Shown here: positions 26,583 to 38,600 of the stretch, one piece after another
Layout of the letters: each line of letters opens with the position of its first letter
How positions within the stretch are numbered: the stretch's first letter is position 1
Assembly: GCA_963921425.1 (NCBI GenBank)
Contig: OY992832.1
Location: 10,911,249 to 10,975,248, forward strand
Length of the DNA: 64,000 nucleotides
Source of the DNA: Dryas octopetala
Lineage: Eukaryota; Streptophyta; Magnoliopsida; Rosales; Rosaceae
Direction of reading: 5' to 3'
Translations under genes and position numbers: made by a program
The notes under the pieces: generated by a model
Told to the model about the DNA's origin: nothing
What the model saw: only the letters and a program-made list of their open reading frames with translations
The model's database searches: none

Positions 26583-27064
26583 CTAATAATAGTAAAACTG
26601 ATATTTTTATTGCCATGGTTGACAAATAAGCCAAAATTCATCACACCGACATTGAAAGTCAAATTCAAAGCCTTTAATTGGATCAATATAATGGGCCACG
26701 CTACAAGCCCATGAAACCCTAAATGCTTGTATCCCAAAAATTGTCCAAAAGGGTAAATTAAGTCATTTCTTATGGCTCCGTTTGTTCGCGGGTTGGGGGA
26801 TTGATAATAGGAATGATATTCTACTCCCATGTTTAGTAAACACACTTGTGAGAATGTCAGAATGTGTTACCTTTTAATGGGTGTAACTGTGTAAGATACT
26901 CAATTACCCATGAAAGGGGAAATTTCAAACCCTTAAACTTCATTGGGTTTTGATATTCTCATCACTTGCAAAGCATTTAATTTGAGTGCTTGTTATCAAA
27001 TTACTCCATTACAAAATCAAAAATATTATTTTAAACATAATAAATGAGAGGATTATATAAAAAT
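26583..27064. other. Spacer with a possible MITE end
   Basis: ggctccgtttgttcgcgg near 26775 looks like a transposon terminus, but I could not find a matching second end. No gene. Confidence 0.4.
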
Positions 27065-27072
27065 AAGTTTTG

Positions 27073-27471
27073 AGAGCAAATTATAATAATGGTCCTCGAA
27101 CTTCACTCTTAATATCACTTTGGTCTACAAACTTGTTTTTTGAATTCTATAGTTGGCGAACTTTCATCCGTATATCACTTAAGTCCATTATATCAATTTC
27201 ATCAACTTTTTTTTTTTATCAATTTTAATCACGTGCCAAACATGTAAGCCTATTTTTGAAAGGTAAAAATGATAACCCACCACCTTTTTTTTTTCTTTCT
27301 CTCAATGTGATATAAGTGACTAAAATTAAAGAAAAAATATAAATGAAATTGACGAAATTGACTAAAGTGATACACAGGTAAAATTTTGTGGACTATAGAA
27401 TTCAAAAAATAAGTTCATAAACTAAAGTGATATTTGAGATAAAGGTTAAGGACCATTGCTATAATTCTCTC
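27073..27471. mobile_element. Mutator-type MITE, 399 bp
   Basis: Flanked by TAAGTTTT on both sides (27065-27072 and 27472-27479). Terminal inverted repeats of about 110 bp share the words tatcacttt, ttttttgaattctatag and the start gagagcaaattata / gagagaattata. The two arms leave only a short core, so no coding capacity. Confidence 0.82.
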
Positions 27472-27496
27472 TAAGTTTTAATTCTCATCATGTAAT

Positions 27497-28090
27497 GAGA
27501 GCATTCACAATGGTAGTGTTCAATGCAATTTTTGCATGAAATTGAACTAATAGATTAAAATCCACTTGCAATGGTGTAGTTTAGTTCATTGCAATTGATG
27601 CAATTGCAATAGAGGGTGCATGAAATAACACCCTGGTATGAATTGCAATAGCACCAGACAAGAGCCCTACATGTCACATAGGCTTGCGGAAAAGAGAGAA
27701 CTAGAAAAGAGAAAACCGATGAGGGGTGACACCTGTCACTTGTAGTGTAATAGAATTAATTTTTTTAAAATATACAAGTTTTTTTTTTTAGAATATCTAA
27801 ATATAAAAGTTGGGCATGGAATTAAATTTTTTTAAAATATATCCAAAATTGGTCTCTTTTTAAAGATCTTTTTAAGACCATTTCAATAGTATAATTTTTA
27901 ACGCAATTAAATTTATCCATTTTATTTTATTTGAGTACATAAAACAACATTTAAATAGATATACCTATTGATATTAAGCTATTGAACTGTACTATTGCAA
28001 ATAAAACTGCAGTTCAGTTTAATAGATACTAAAATAGTTCAAAAGATTAAACTATTGCATTGAACTATTGAACAACCATTACAAATGATT
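27497..28090. mobile_element. MITE with GAGCATTCACAATGG-type ends
   Basis: The left end gagcattcacaatggtagtg resembles the reverse complement of the right end (catttgtaatggttgttc), and both continue with gttcaatgcaat. The pattern matches the common plant gagcat(c/t)...caatgg MITE group. The target-site duplication is unclear, so the borders are approximate. Confidence 0.5.
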
Positions 28091-28171
28091 TGATAATAAT
28101 TTATTGGTTAACCATTCCCAACATTTACAAACTGAATTTGGACAAATAGTTATTTAGTGGACAGATAAATT

Positions 28172-28493
28172 AACATTAATGTCTATGCAACACTCTTTTT
28201 CATCTTTTGACCATTTTTTTCATTGTAGTGCTTATATATTTTAGTGTATGCTGTTAAACTTGTAACAAAAGAAGTTTGGGAGGGTGTATAGAGCAAATTT
28301 AGAGATCTAAATAATTATCTGTCCAAACTATTTGCTCAATACACCTTCCCAAACCTTTTTTTTTTTTGTCTGAACCCTTAACAAGTTCAACACCATACAC
28401 CCAATATATAGAAACTAAAATGAAAAAGGAAAATGGCCCAAGAAGATAAAAAGATGAAAAGAGTGTTGCATCCCTGCAGAGACACTAATGATA
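28172..28493. repeat. Foldback: ~140-bp inverted repeat with a tight loop
   Basis: The left arm 28172-28307 is complementary, with small bulges, to the right arm 28338-28493. It opens with atgcaacactctttt/aaaagagtgttgcat. The loop-proximal 24 bp are the best paired: tttgggagggtgtata + gagcaaat against its partner with only two mismatches. The loop is about 30 nt. It may be a foldback MITE or a young hairpin-RNA/miRNA locus; no target-site duplication was clear. Confidence 0.75.
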
Positions 28494-28499
28494 TGATAA

Positions 28500-30216
28500 C
28501 AAAAAATCGATCGATTCCAGCTCAAGAGGACTGAGGTAGATACGATGATGTGACCTCAAGTAGTTCACATGAGCCCACACTGTACCATCCCAATTATATG
28601 AAAACAAGAGGAGAAATATAATATGCTTGTGAATATTAAGGTCATGTTAGAGCAACGATAAGGACAGGAATATTTCCAAGTCAGCCACCATCAAATTTTG
28701 GCCCTCCCCATTAGGGCCATTACACCCCCCACCCATAGGACCCCCTACCCTACACTCCCCCCCTCTCAGACTGAGAGAGAGCAGCTCAGCATAAGAAAGA
28801 GGGTAAGTTAAGGGGATTGGGAGATGGGGAATCTATTCAGAGGTATGACTGTCCATGACCACGTTCTTTCTCTCAGTCTCCATTTCCAGTCTTTCTTTGC
28901 AATTGCAGGCTCTTCCATTATTTATTTTCATATTCCCAAAGCTTTCAAAGTGGGGGTATTTTAACACCAGAAAAGTGAATGATATGGGTTGTGTCGGTTT
29001 AGCCAAAATGAAATTTGCAAAAGAAAAAAAAGAATCACTTGGCATATGCAATGTTTCATGAAAATTATGCCCCTAGAGATTAACCTATCCCATCCTGTCT
29101 GAATTGAATGGGCATTGATAAAATAACTTGTCAGGCCTAAAAAAACTAAGAGGAATGAAGGACTTGTCGAACTATGATCGAGATTTGGTCAATTCAAACT
29201 TTAACTATTGTGTATAATAAACATCATGAGGGTAAATGTTCTTTATGACATGTTTTAGGTATTGGATTTTAATCAATCAAATCAAAGTAGTTAGAAATTA
29301 CATTTCCATAGAGGATTAAACAGTAAAAGTAGGTTCCTAGTTTGATCTCTTAATGGTCTTGAATAATTAATGGTCATTCATTTGAGTTACACTCAACTTC
29401 AGAGAACTTGCCTTGCATAATTGCACGTAGAGAGCATGTGATGTTTAACGGTCTAGCGCTTTTAAGACTAATAATAATAGATCTTATATTAGATCACATG
29501 TGGTCCACCGACCCATTGATTCACAACTAAAAGCCTAATTAATACTACTAATATACATATCACACGTAAAGTCTAAAAAAACAAAAAGGAGACTGACATG
29601 CAAAAAAAAACTACTCAGCAGAGGAGCTGGTGCCTCTGTTTGAATCTTGGCGTCATTTCCCAAACTCCGCACTCCCCAGAGGACAAATAATAACACTTCA
29701 AAAATTAAAATTAAAAATAATTCATGGATAAGCTCAACAATGTTGATTGTTTTAGTTGCTTGCTGGCACAGTTGCACATTCCTAATACTAAATCAATCCT
29801 ACGAGCTGCTGAAGCGCGTGCGCTACAAACACAAACACCACTTGCAATTGCTTGCAATCACAGTCAGAGTCAGAGTGAGAGAGATTCCATTTCTTTCAGG
29901 TCATGAACTTACTTCCTTGATTCATGAAGATTGAAGAAGAAAGAAGCAAAATGAACAGGGTCGGGTCCTAAATGGTCCTAAGATTCTAAGACATTAGCCT
30001 CTACCATTTGAGTGCATAGCATAACAGCCTAACAATAACGAACAACAATAACAGGCTTAACAGCAACGGCAACAATTACCAGACCAACCAACAAACACAA
30101 TAACTACATCAGGATCAGAGATATTCAGACTCCCCCGCATATATACATAACATAAACCAAAACAAAAGCCTAGGGATCAAAACGACGCCGTTAATTAAAA
30201 ACATTACCCTCCAGAT
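28500..30216. other. Spacer and 3' flank of the DUF1645 gene
   Basis: A C-rich stretch at 28680-28770 followed by agaaagagggtaagtt (28793-28808) resembles a leader exon with a donor site, but no coding exon follows. The right part (29950-30216) is probably 3' UTR of the minus-strand gene. Confidence 0.4.
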
Positions 30217-31497
30217 TCAGTTTCGGTCAGTCCGGCTCCTGCTACTATGGCTATGACTACGGTTGTTATTGCTACTCGGCAGGCTGCCATACCCGTCTTT
30301 CTTCTGCGGGGCAGAGAACAGCTGCCCGAACCCGAAAACCGAACCCGACTTGGACGACCCGCGGAGCGAGCAGACCGGGACGTTCAGGACCGGAGTCACC
30401 CTCACGTTGGCCGAGTACGACCGCTCCATGCCTCGGTGCTTTAGCCTGGGCCCACCGTTTAAGCTACTTGGACTGCTGGAGCTCCGCTCCAAGCTCTGGA
30501 ACACTATCTTCCCCGACGAGTTCATTCTCGGGCTGTCCACCGAGACTCCTCTGCTACTCCCTACCGCACCTGATTCCCCCCCAACCGCTGCCCTCGGCAT
30601 CGGGCTCCGACCCACCCGATTCGCCGCCGCTTGATCCACCACCGCCGGTCTCTGCTTGCTGCTGCTTTCTCGCAGCTTCACCGTCGTCCTCACCCGTTGA
30701 GCCTGTTTCCGGTGGAGGTGGAGAGATAGCATCGGGTTCGGGTTCGGTTTGTCCGAATCGAGGGATAGTCTCGGTAAATCCTCGTGCTCGTGACCTGAAG
30801 ACGAGGACGAGAGCGAGAGGCGCGAGGAGATTGAAACCGATTCGCAATCTGAGTCTTTTAGTAACGGCAAGCTCAGCGAAGCCTCTGAGCAGGAAGAGGA
30901 AGACGACAAAGATTTGGAGCTCCTGTGAAGGAAAAGTTTCAGTGACTTTGGTGCATTTGTAGTGCCAGAAGACGAAGACGATGTCGTTTTCTGACTCTCG
31001 CTCTTCGCGTTGCTGTTGGTGGTCTGGTAGAGCTTCTTCAAGCCCAATAGCTCCCTCCACCGGCTCGAGCACCTCGGCGCTTTGGGAGAAAACAGGTACG
31101 GGTCCGTGCCGGAGATTTCAGTTCTCCGGCGATACTTGGCTGTGTCCGGCGATCTGATCTCCGTGGAGGACGGGTCGTTAACCGAAGGTTTGACCGAGGA
31201 TAGCTGGAGTGGGACGAGCTTGCCGCCGGAGAAGAGCTCGTCGGCGGGGAGCATGGCGACCGGATCTTCGAGCCGGAACTCGAACTCAGCTACGGAGGCC
31301 TCCGGATCTGGCCCCCCGTCCTGCGCCTTCTTCGCCGGAGACGATGGCTTGGCTCCGGCAAGCTTGGAAGGGTCGTCGTCGGCGGGGAACTCGCGGCTGA
31401 AGGAGATTCTGGGGCTCAGCCAACCGTAGGAGGGGTACGTCGCAGGCGGAAATTTCTCCGGTGACATCCCGATGTTGTTGACGCAAGCCGAGGCCAT
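30217..31497 (-). CDS. DUF1645 family protein
   Basis: Single-exon gene, 426 aa, much more GC-rich than its surroundings. Family hallmarks are present: an N-terminal SYGWLSPRISFSREF, the acidic core EFEFRLEDPVAMLPADELF with GGKLVPLQ (about 70-98), then RWRELLGLKKLYQ (about 145-158). The rest is Ser-rich and basic with polyserine runs and looks disordered. DUF1645 (PF07816) has no known enzymatic role; rice members have been linked to grain length and stress tolerance. Basic patches suggest a nuclear location, which is inference. The ATG is the first in frame and the stop is TGA. The opposite-strand open frames at 30247-31429 are shadows of its high GC. Confidence 0.92.
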   Translation of the reverse strand: MASACVNNIGMSPEKFPPATYPSYGWLSPRISFSREFPADDDPSKLAGAKPSSPAKKAQDGGPDPEASVAEFEFRLEDPVAMLPADELFSGGKLVPLQLSSVKPSVNDPSSTEIRSPDTAKYRRRTEISGTDPYLFSPKAPRCSSRWRELLGLKKLYQTTNSNAKSESQKTTSSSSSGTTNAPKSLKLFLHRSSKSLSSSSSCSEASLSLPLLKDSDCESVSISSRLSLSSSSSGHEHEDLPRLSLDSDKPNPNPMLSLHLHRKQAQRVRTTVKLRESSSKQRPAVVDQAAANRVGRSPMPRAAVGGESGAVGSSRGVSVDSPRMNSSGKIVFQSLERSSSSPSSLNGGPRLKHRGMERSYSANVRVTPVLNVPVCSLRGSSKSGSVFGFGQLFSAPQKKDGYGSLPSSNNNRSHSHSSRSRTDRN

Positions 31498-32160
31498 ATG
31501 TATATCTATATATCTACGCTCCGAAACGACAATGTAGTGTGCGTTTGGGTCGGAGTCACATTGCCGGAAAACGCGGTGGCGGGAGAGAGATCTAGAGTGT
31601 AGAGAGAGGAGAGGGGGTTGGTGTGAGTTTGGCGGTATGCTAAAATGTTAGGGTTTGGAAATTATCGGAGTTAGTCAGAAAGAAGATGTGTGTTTCCTTG
31701 GTGTTATTGAATACGGAACAGGGAAGATCTCTTCATATATATAGCATAACTGTAAATGCCACATTTTATTTCTTAGTTTTTTTTGCTACAGCCACGTCGC
31801 TCTCTATCATTTGATATTTAATCTTTTCCTAAAAGGTTTCTAATTTTTTTCATTGCTCTTCAATCGTAATCCACAGCTACATTTTCTTTTTTTACATATT
31901 ATCTTCACTGTTTATGGAAATTTATATCTACTTTTTTAATTTCCATTTATTTATTGGATTTTAAAAGGGATGTGTATCGTAATCTAAGATAATCTAAAAT
32001 CAACATGTTTTCAATAAAGGGTCCTTTTATTGAGTTATACGTAATTTAGGCATAATGAGGTATGATTTTTTTTTTTATTAGGGGAGGGAAATCAAATTTG
32101 GGTAGAGAATGAGCATTTCTACTGCCTTTCAAAACTAAGTTACTCTAATAATTATATAAT
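31498..32160 (-). other. 5' UTR and promoter of the DUF1645 gene
   Basis: GC-rich leader to about 31650, then an AT-rich region with tatatata near 31735. No other gene. Confidence 0.5.
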
Positions 32161-32161
32161 T

Positions 32162-32660
32162 TAGGCCACGTTTGAGATTGTTGTGGAGGACCCAAAAGCT
32201 GCTCTGGATGACAATTCTCAATCACTCACAGCAGTTTTAGTGTTTGGTAAAAAAATGAAAAAGTGTTTTGCCCCACAATTCATTGATAAAAAAATGAAAA
32301 AGTGCTTTGCCCCACAATTCTCAACTCCCCACAACAAAAATAGAAAATAAGTTTGTAGGTGTTTTTGAAAGCTGCAGTGAATCACAGCAACAATGAAAAT
32401 TTTATTTTACCCATAATACCCTCATTTAAGTAATTATAAATAACCACAGCAGTTTTACATTACAATTTATCAAACACCTTCGTACTGCTTTTTGTACTCA
32501 CAACACTTTTGAAATGCAGTGAATCACAACAACAAATAATATTATATTTTAGTAATTATACACAGTTACATTAACATTTACCAAACACTTTGATATTGTT
32601 TTTTGCACTCACAGCACTTTTAAAAACATAATTTACTAAACACTCAACTGTTTTATTTTA
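32162..32660. repeat. MITE-like repeat with internal 37-bp tandem duplication
   Basis: It begins ggccacgtttgag and contains gtttggtaaa, taccaaacact and cactcacagcactttt words typical of short transposons. The unit aaaaaaatgaaaaagtg(t/c)tttgccccacaattc occurs twice in tandem (~32248-32325). The right border is not defined, hence the low confidence. Confidence 0.4.
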
Positions 32661-33306
32661 TAACTGACTTTACTTTATAATTATTTTACTTTACAACTAT
32701 TTTCTCGTAGTAATACTAAATTGGTAATTAGTTATGCGGGAATAAACAATGGAGGCTAATAAAAATAGTCCTTGGAGTTTTGATAAGTGACTAATTATTG
32801 TTGTAGAGACAGATGGAACAACTGGTGACTCTTTGTTGAGTATGAACACAAAGTGTGGATCGGATTACAAAGTTTTGCATAAAGAAGGGGAGCGTAGGCA
32901 ATTAAGGGGAGGCAAGAAGATTAGGATGTAGGTGGGCTTACTCAGGATAACTACTCCACTCCAAAGTCCAAAGCAATTTATGATTTGTGTGCGGAAAAGT
33001 TAACGTAGAGGCGTAGAGCCATGAAATTGTTGTGAGCTTCCTGAGAAAGGATAATAATCAATTCAACTTTTTGGAAAAGAAAGAAAAAGGCTGTGAGCTT
33101 CCGTAGGGCCATGACATTGCTTTGAAGCAAACACGTATCGAAATTAGGGCGGGTCCAAATGTGTCTTCAAACCGAAACCCTTAGCCAGTTGGCCTCATGC
33201 CCTCGTTTTCAACTTTTCTTCATCTCCCATTAGATAAGGACTTATTAGAGAAACTGTTTGCAAATTGATTCATTGAAATGATATAAATTATAGTACATTT
33301 CCTATG
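32661..33306. other. AT-rich spacer
   Basis: No gene, RNA or repeat structure identified. Confidence 0.5.
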
Positions 33307-33311
33307 GTTTG

Positions 33312-34371
33312 TGTTTGTATATAAATTCACGTGGATTTAACAATCAATAATGGATTGACACGTGGCAAGTCAGATTCAACCTCAGACTTTGACTTTTCAA
33401 CGGTCAAACTTGGACCTCCACATCATCATGCCAGCTCAGTATAATTTCATTGTTAGTTCGGATCGGCTCATCTTGGCGGATCTTCATATCCGATCTGATC
33501 CGACCCGATCTGAGGATCTCCTAAGAATTGAGTGTTCATATTTTCTTAGTTATCCCAATTCGGTTTGGCTCGGCTTATGGTGATTATCTTCTCAAACAAA
33601 CGGATTATCGTCGGGTGGTGACTACCATGTCATATGTCGAGCCAATTCGAACTAGTCCATCCATGTCCGATCCGAACGCAGACATATTTTATACCCGCAT
33701 ATATAATATCTGTGATCGGTTCGGCTCGGATCCACTGCCATTCTAGAATATTGGAGTCAGGACGAACCGCCTCACTCGAATATCTCTGACATGGCTCTCT
33801 GACAGATGAGACTTCACAGCTCACAGCTCACAGTTATGACTATTAGGGCATCCCAGTTGATCTTCCATCCTTGCATTTAATGCAGCATTGAATGTAAAGA
33901 AGGTGGGTAGCTGTGCATGCCATTATTCATGACCGAACACGTGGCCTCTTTTCAACCATTCACCCTCATGCAGGTAACTTACCCCTCACCACTTTCTTTG
34001 CCTATATAAGCTGCCTTATGTGCACAAAAAGGAGGAGCTAATACACAACTTCACCCACCAAAAAGCCTATCAGAATATCCCCTACTTGCTGAGAATAAAC
34101 CCAGAAGATCTTACCTTGTTCTTCCTCATTCTCCCAAGTTCATCACTTGTTCTTCCTTGTTCTTCCTTGTCTTTACACCTCCAAATACATATCACTGACT
34201 TCATCATCGGAGTGTATTTGGCTGGTACCATACCGGTCCATCTCATTTGATCTTGTGTTCGTGCATGAAGATCTCAGTTCAACATCCACTTCATCATCCA
34301 GCAAGGTTTCAGATCAGCTAGATCATCCCTTCTAAGTTGTTGCATCTCTCTTACGGAAATTTGTATCAACA
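33312..34371 (+). mobile_element. Solo LTR of an LTR retrotransposon, 1060 bp
   Basis: It begins TGTTTGTATA and ends GTATCAACA (TG...CA, with short inverted ends). The 5-bp duplication GTTTG flanks both sides (33307-33311 and 34372-34376). There is no internal retroelement sequence next to it, so this is a single LTR left by recombination between two LTRs. A TATA box (cctatataag, 34001-34010) lies about a third of the way from the right end, consistent with the U3/R layout on the plus strand. U3 carries three CACGTG G-boxes. Superfamily not determined; the perfect duplication suggests a moderately recent insertion. Confidence 0.8.
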
Positions 34372-34376
34372 GTTTG

Positions 34377-35660
34377 ACCTAAAAAATTCTTTAAGAATAT
34401 CATTCACATGCCTATGCTCAACTAATGGGAATGAGTGGTTCTCGTTAAAGTATTTGAAAATACTAAGAATGATAACTAAAAAATAAATTTTATTCTCATT
34501 TCAATATTTTGTTGTCCTATAATAAGAATCAAAATTTTATTTTTTTTTTAAACTTTTCAATAATACTCTTATATATATTGTATATGTAAAATTATAAATA
34601 CTCAAAACATAATATTTTCAATTTATAATGAAGTAACAGATAAACAAATTATGAAGGTGTTCATACCAAACATAAAAATAGAAACACATACACATTCTCA
34701 AGCCCAATTTCCACTCAAGTCATTTAGTTCACAAAACATGACTAATAAATAAGTAAAGTTAGTTTCAAGTTATCAAACACAATTAGTTAAATTTTTTTAT
34801 TTATATGAAAACAAAATGATATGACATTGTCACTCTTCAATGAAACTTTTTAAAGATTTTAATAAAAAGAAAGAAGTACAAAAATGTGAAAAAATTTAAG
34901 TAAATGATAACAAGGTCCACTTTAGAAGTCCCATAATCAAATAATTCTTCTAAGATGTTGGATATTAAAACAATTTCATTTATTATTTTTTAAATGTTTA
35001 AAAAACCATTATATAAAATGTCTATTATGTATTTTCACTATTGTGTTATGTGTAATGTATTTGTGCAGAACCGAGCACTCAATAACTTTTTTTTTTTTTT
35101 TCTTTTATACAGGATGGTTGAAACAGTTGAACAGTTTCAAGTGACGATAACATATTACTCTGAATGAGATTCTAAATGACTTTACCTTTATGTTTGTTCA
35201 TTTTCTTGTGCATTAATGCATGTAATAAAAAATATAAAACATTTGTATAAATATCACTTTTATACGATTTTGGTACTAATTAAAAATAAAATAAAAAGAT
35301 GCCGAGAGCTCGCTTTGAATAAGCTTTCGCCTTTGAATCACTTTTATCAGACCATGTTTTTGGGCTTAAAAAAAGCCCAAAGAAAATTATAATTGTTTGT
35401 TTTTTTTTGCTGTTGAACTTATTTATCTTTTTGTTGTTCAGAGTTTTCCGACGAATAAGAAAATAAAATATTTCAAGTGATAAAAATATATAGTATTTTT
35501 AAAATATTTAAAATTAAATCCATTTTGTCCTTCAAGTCTTCAACCCAAATTTTATTTTTCCGTTTAAATTATTAAGAGAAAATATTAAGAAATCGCGGGT
35601 AGGATTTTATGAGTCATCCTCACATAGGCAGAGTGTGCTTAGAAATCTGGCAAAGTGGCA
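34377..35660. other. AT-rich spacer and 5' flank of the methyltransferase gene
   Basis: A poly-T tract near 35090-35101 is visible. No gene. The promoter of the following gene probably lies within the last 300 bp. Confidence 0.5.
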
Positions 35661-38600
35661 ATGTCTAGCAATTGCTGCAAGTACTCGTGCGAGACTGCGA
35701 GTGAGACCCTAAAATGGATCAACTCCATCGTCGACTTCATAAGACCCTACTCTTTCTTAACCGACGCTCACGTCGTCAATTTCTTCAAGGTTCGTTTCTA
35801 CTAATTTTCTAGCATGTGTTTGGATGCCGAGAAAACACTGGACAGAATAATCAAAAATCATATGAGGATAAAAAGTAAAGTGTTTTTCAGGATAGACTGT
35901 GGGAAGCTCTTGACGAGGAATGGATGGATTGCTTGCGCAAAGAAGCAGTGGAAAATCTCCTCCAAATTCCTTGTGGGGTGGTCCAGGTACTCTTCTTGTT
36001 ACTTTCTTTGCAAAATGTAATCAACGAATTCATTGCCATTCTTTTTCAGCATGATATGTATATGAATTTGAATCTGTGTCCGTGGTTAGGATCATTGGCC
36101 TGCTTCGCTTAAGGAATTTATTGTTACTTTGAGGTCTCTTGTGCTTCCTCGAGAACAAGCTGACTTGCAGACGGTACTGATTCATGTCTCATTTCCGTCT
36201 TGCATTTGAATTCACATTTGAATTTCTTTTAATATAATGTTGTAGTAAGTAAAGCTCAACAACTCAGCATAACTATGTGAAAATGCAGATACAAAATCAT
36301 GGAATAAGGTGAAAATTATTGTGGTATAGTTGCATTGTTAAGCTATTGTTGTAATGAAATTGAATCATCAGAACAAATGGAAATCAGAAGAGTGAAATTC
36401 ATATCACTATAATATATCATTTCCTTCATAGCAGGTATTACCGGGCATGAACATGACTTCTCTCAATAGCGTTCTTTCAACGGGCATGAATTTGAAGAAA
36501 AAGCATGAAGTAAGTTGTTGAATTATTTATTTTGAACTGTTTCCCCATTTTTAGTGCATCTTATTCCTTTTTTAAGCACTTAATAATTCGTTGCTTGTGT
36601 TCTGAAACATTGGGTCATATGAGAGGTTTATGAATGGACTTTGATTTCTAGATTTTCCAATTTATGTGTAGGGATGCTTCATAAAAAAATGATCTTGTAT
36701 GTGCAGATAGAAGTCCTTTCTGCTGTTGTCAATTCAATTGCAAACAGTATCAGAGCTCATGCAATAATTGATGTTGGTGCTGGTCAGGTAGTCCTGCTCT
36801 GTTTTGATTTGCATTCCTTTTTTCTAGTATCTGCGCTATTGTCAATTTATTTTCTTTGATTCAAGTTCATACTCCTTCATTTATAAGCAAATGGCTAAAG
36901 TTGACTTGTTCAGCTGGAACCTATGACATTCATCACTCTCTACTTCCTCTGGAAGAAAGAGCGATATTTCTTTTTGTTAAGATATATTAGGAACTTGCAT
37001 TAATCAGAAACTAATGGTGGGACATGCCCTCTCTTTTCTTTTTTCTTTTATGAGTATGATGGTAGGAATTAATATGAAGTTGTGAACTTTTTTTTTTTAA
37101 TTTTCCTTTTACTAATAAATTGATTTTTCAGGGTTATCTTGCACAAGTACTTTCCTTTCACTACCAACATTCTGTAGTTGCGATTGATGCTTGTTCTCAT
37201 CACGGAAGGGTTACTGATGCACGTGCAGAACAAATCAAGAAACATTATGCTGCTCAGATGCGTAAATCTGTGTATGGGACAGATCCAAATTTTTTTCCCT
37301 AATTTATTCATTTTTTTCATAAGGAAGTCTATTGTTTTAGATTTCTGAAATGAAAGAACAATTATTTCTTTTTTATTTTTTATTTTTGGGAATTTACACC
37401 TTGGAATAAACTGTCCAGTAGGTTGTAAATCTGATCTAGTTTTAATATTTTGATAATTTGTATAAAGAGAAAACACATGCCTTATGATCAACATTATTTA
37501 TTGGTTAACCTAAATATCCATCTCAAACCTCAGAGAGGAATGGATGGAATGGATATGGCATGTTAATTTGATGCAGTTCCCTTTTCTCATAGTTTGACCT
37601 TTTGACTGTGAAGCACTTAACAGTTAGGTAGTCAGTGATTTGTTTAGGGAAGTAGGCTGCCTAGGTTATACATATTAATTACCTTGCTGTTGTTTCGTTG
37701 CATTATTGTCACATATTATACCAATGATCTAAGTAGCTCTTGTAGGGTTAACTTCATTAGTGACTTGGAGTGAGTAATATATTTGAGACACGTTTTGCAT
37801 GCCTTGTGCTTATGGATTACTTTGTTTTTTTTTGGTTTAGATCAGGACACAGGAGTTTAACTGTGCCTAAGACAATCACATGCAATGTGATGTCTATTGA
37901 CATGTTGAAAGCTTTGGCTGACACATCACTGCTTAAAAATAATGTCTCCTTACCACAATCTTCCTGCAATGCAGACAATGAAACTTCGTTTGTTCTTGCT
38001 GGGCTACATGCTTGTGGAGATCTTTCAGTGACGATGCTCAAGTGAGTTCTTATGTGTGCTTTAAGCCTTATATTCCTTTCTTTTAAAATGTGTAGCAAAG
38101 TTGTCTCTTTCCCATACATATTCCAGGATAGGATTGTAACCACTAATAGAAGTCTGTTATGATCTATTGAATATTAGCCTATATATATTTATTTGTTTGT
38201 TGACAGTTTTACAGTATCATACGTTTTAATGTGCCAATTTAGTTTTTAAGTAAAGTGATATTTATACCCTTTTGAATCAGGACCTTTATGCAGTGTGAAG
38301 AAGTTAAAGCTGTTGTTAGTGTTGGCTGCTGTTACAACCTATTGTCTGAAGAGGGGTTCAACGATGTGGGTTCTCAATGTGGTTTTCCAATGAGTCGTGG
38401 TGTTAAATCTGCGAGCTTGTCACTTGGAAAAAGTTCACGTGACCTTGCATGTCAGGTAAAGGCATTATTGGTTCTCCTATAACTTATTACTTTCTTTCTC
38501 CTTCTCTCCCTCTCTCCGTTTCCTTTTTTTTTTTTTTTTTTTTTTTTTTTTCTAAATGGGGGGTGGGGACTCTCTTTTATTTGTTGTGTTTCATTCTGCA

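Noticed and set aside
26775-27050. ggctccgtttgttcg as the left end of another Harbinger-type element
   Set aside because: No reverse-complement end or 3-bp duplication was found downstream.
30247-31429. Several plus-strand open frames of 65-164 aa
   Set aside because: They lie opposite the GC-rich DUF1645 coding region and have Pro/Arg/Ser-rich random composition: antisense shadows.
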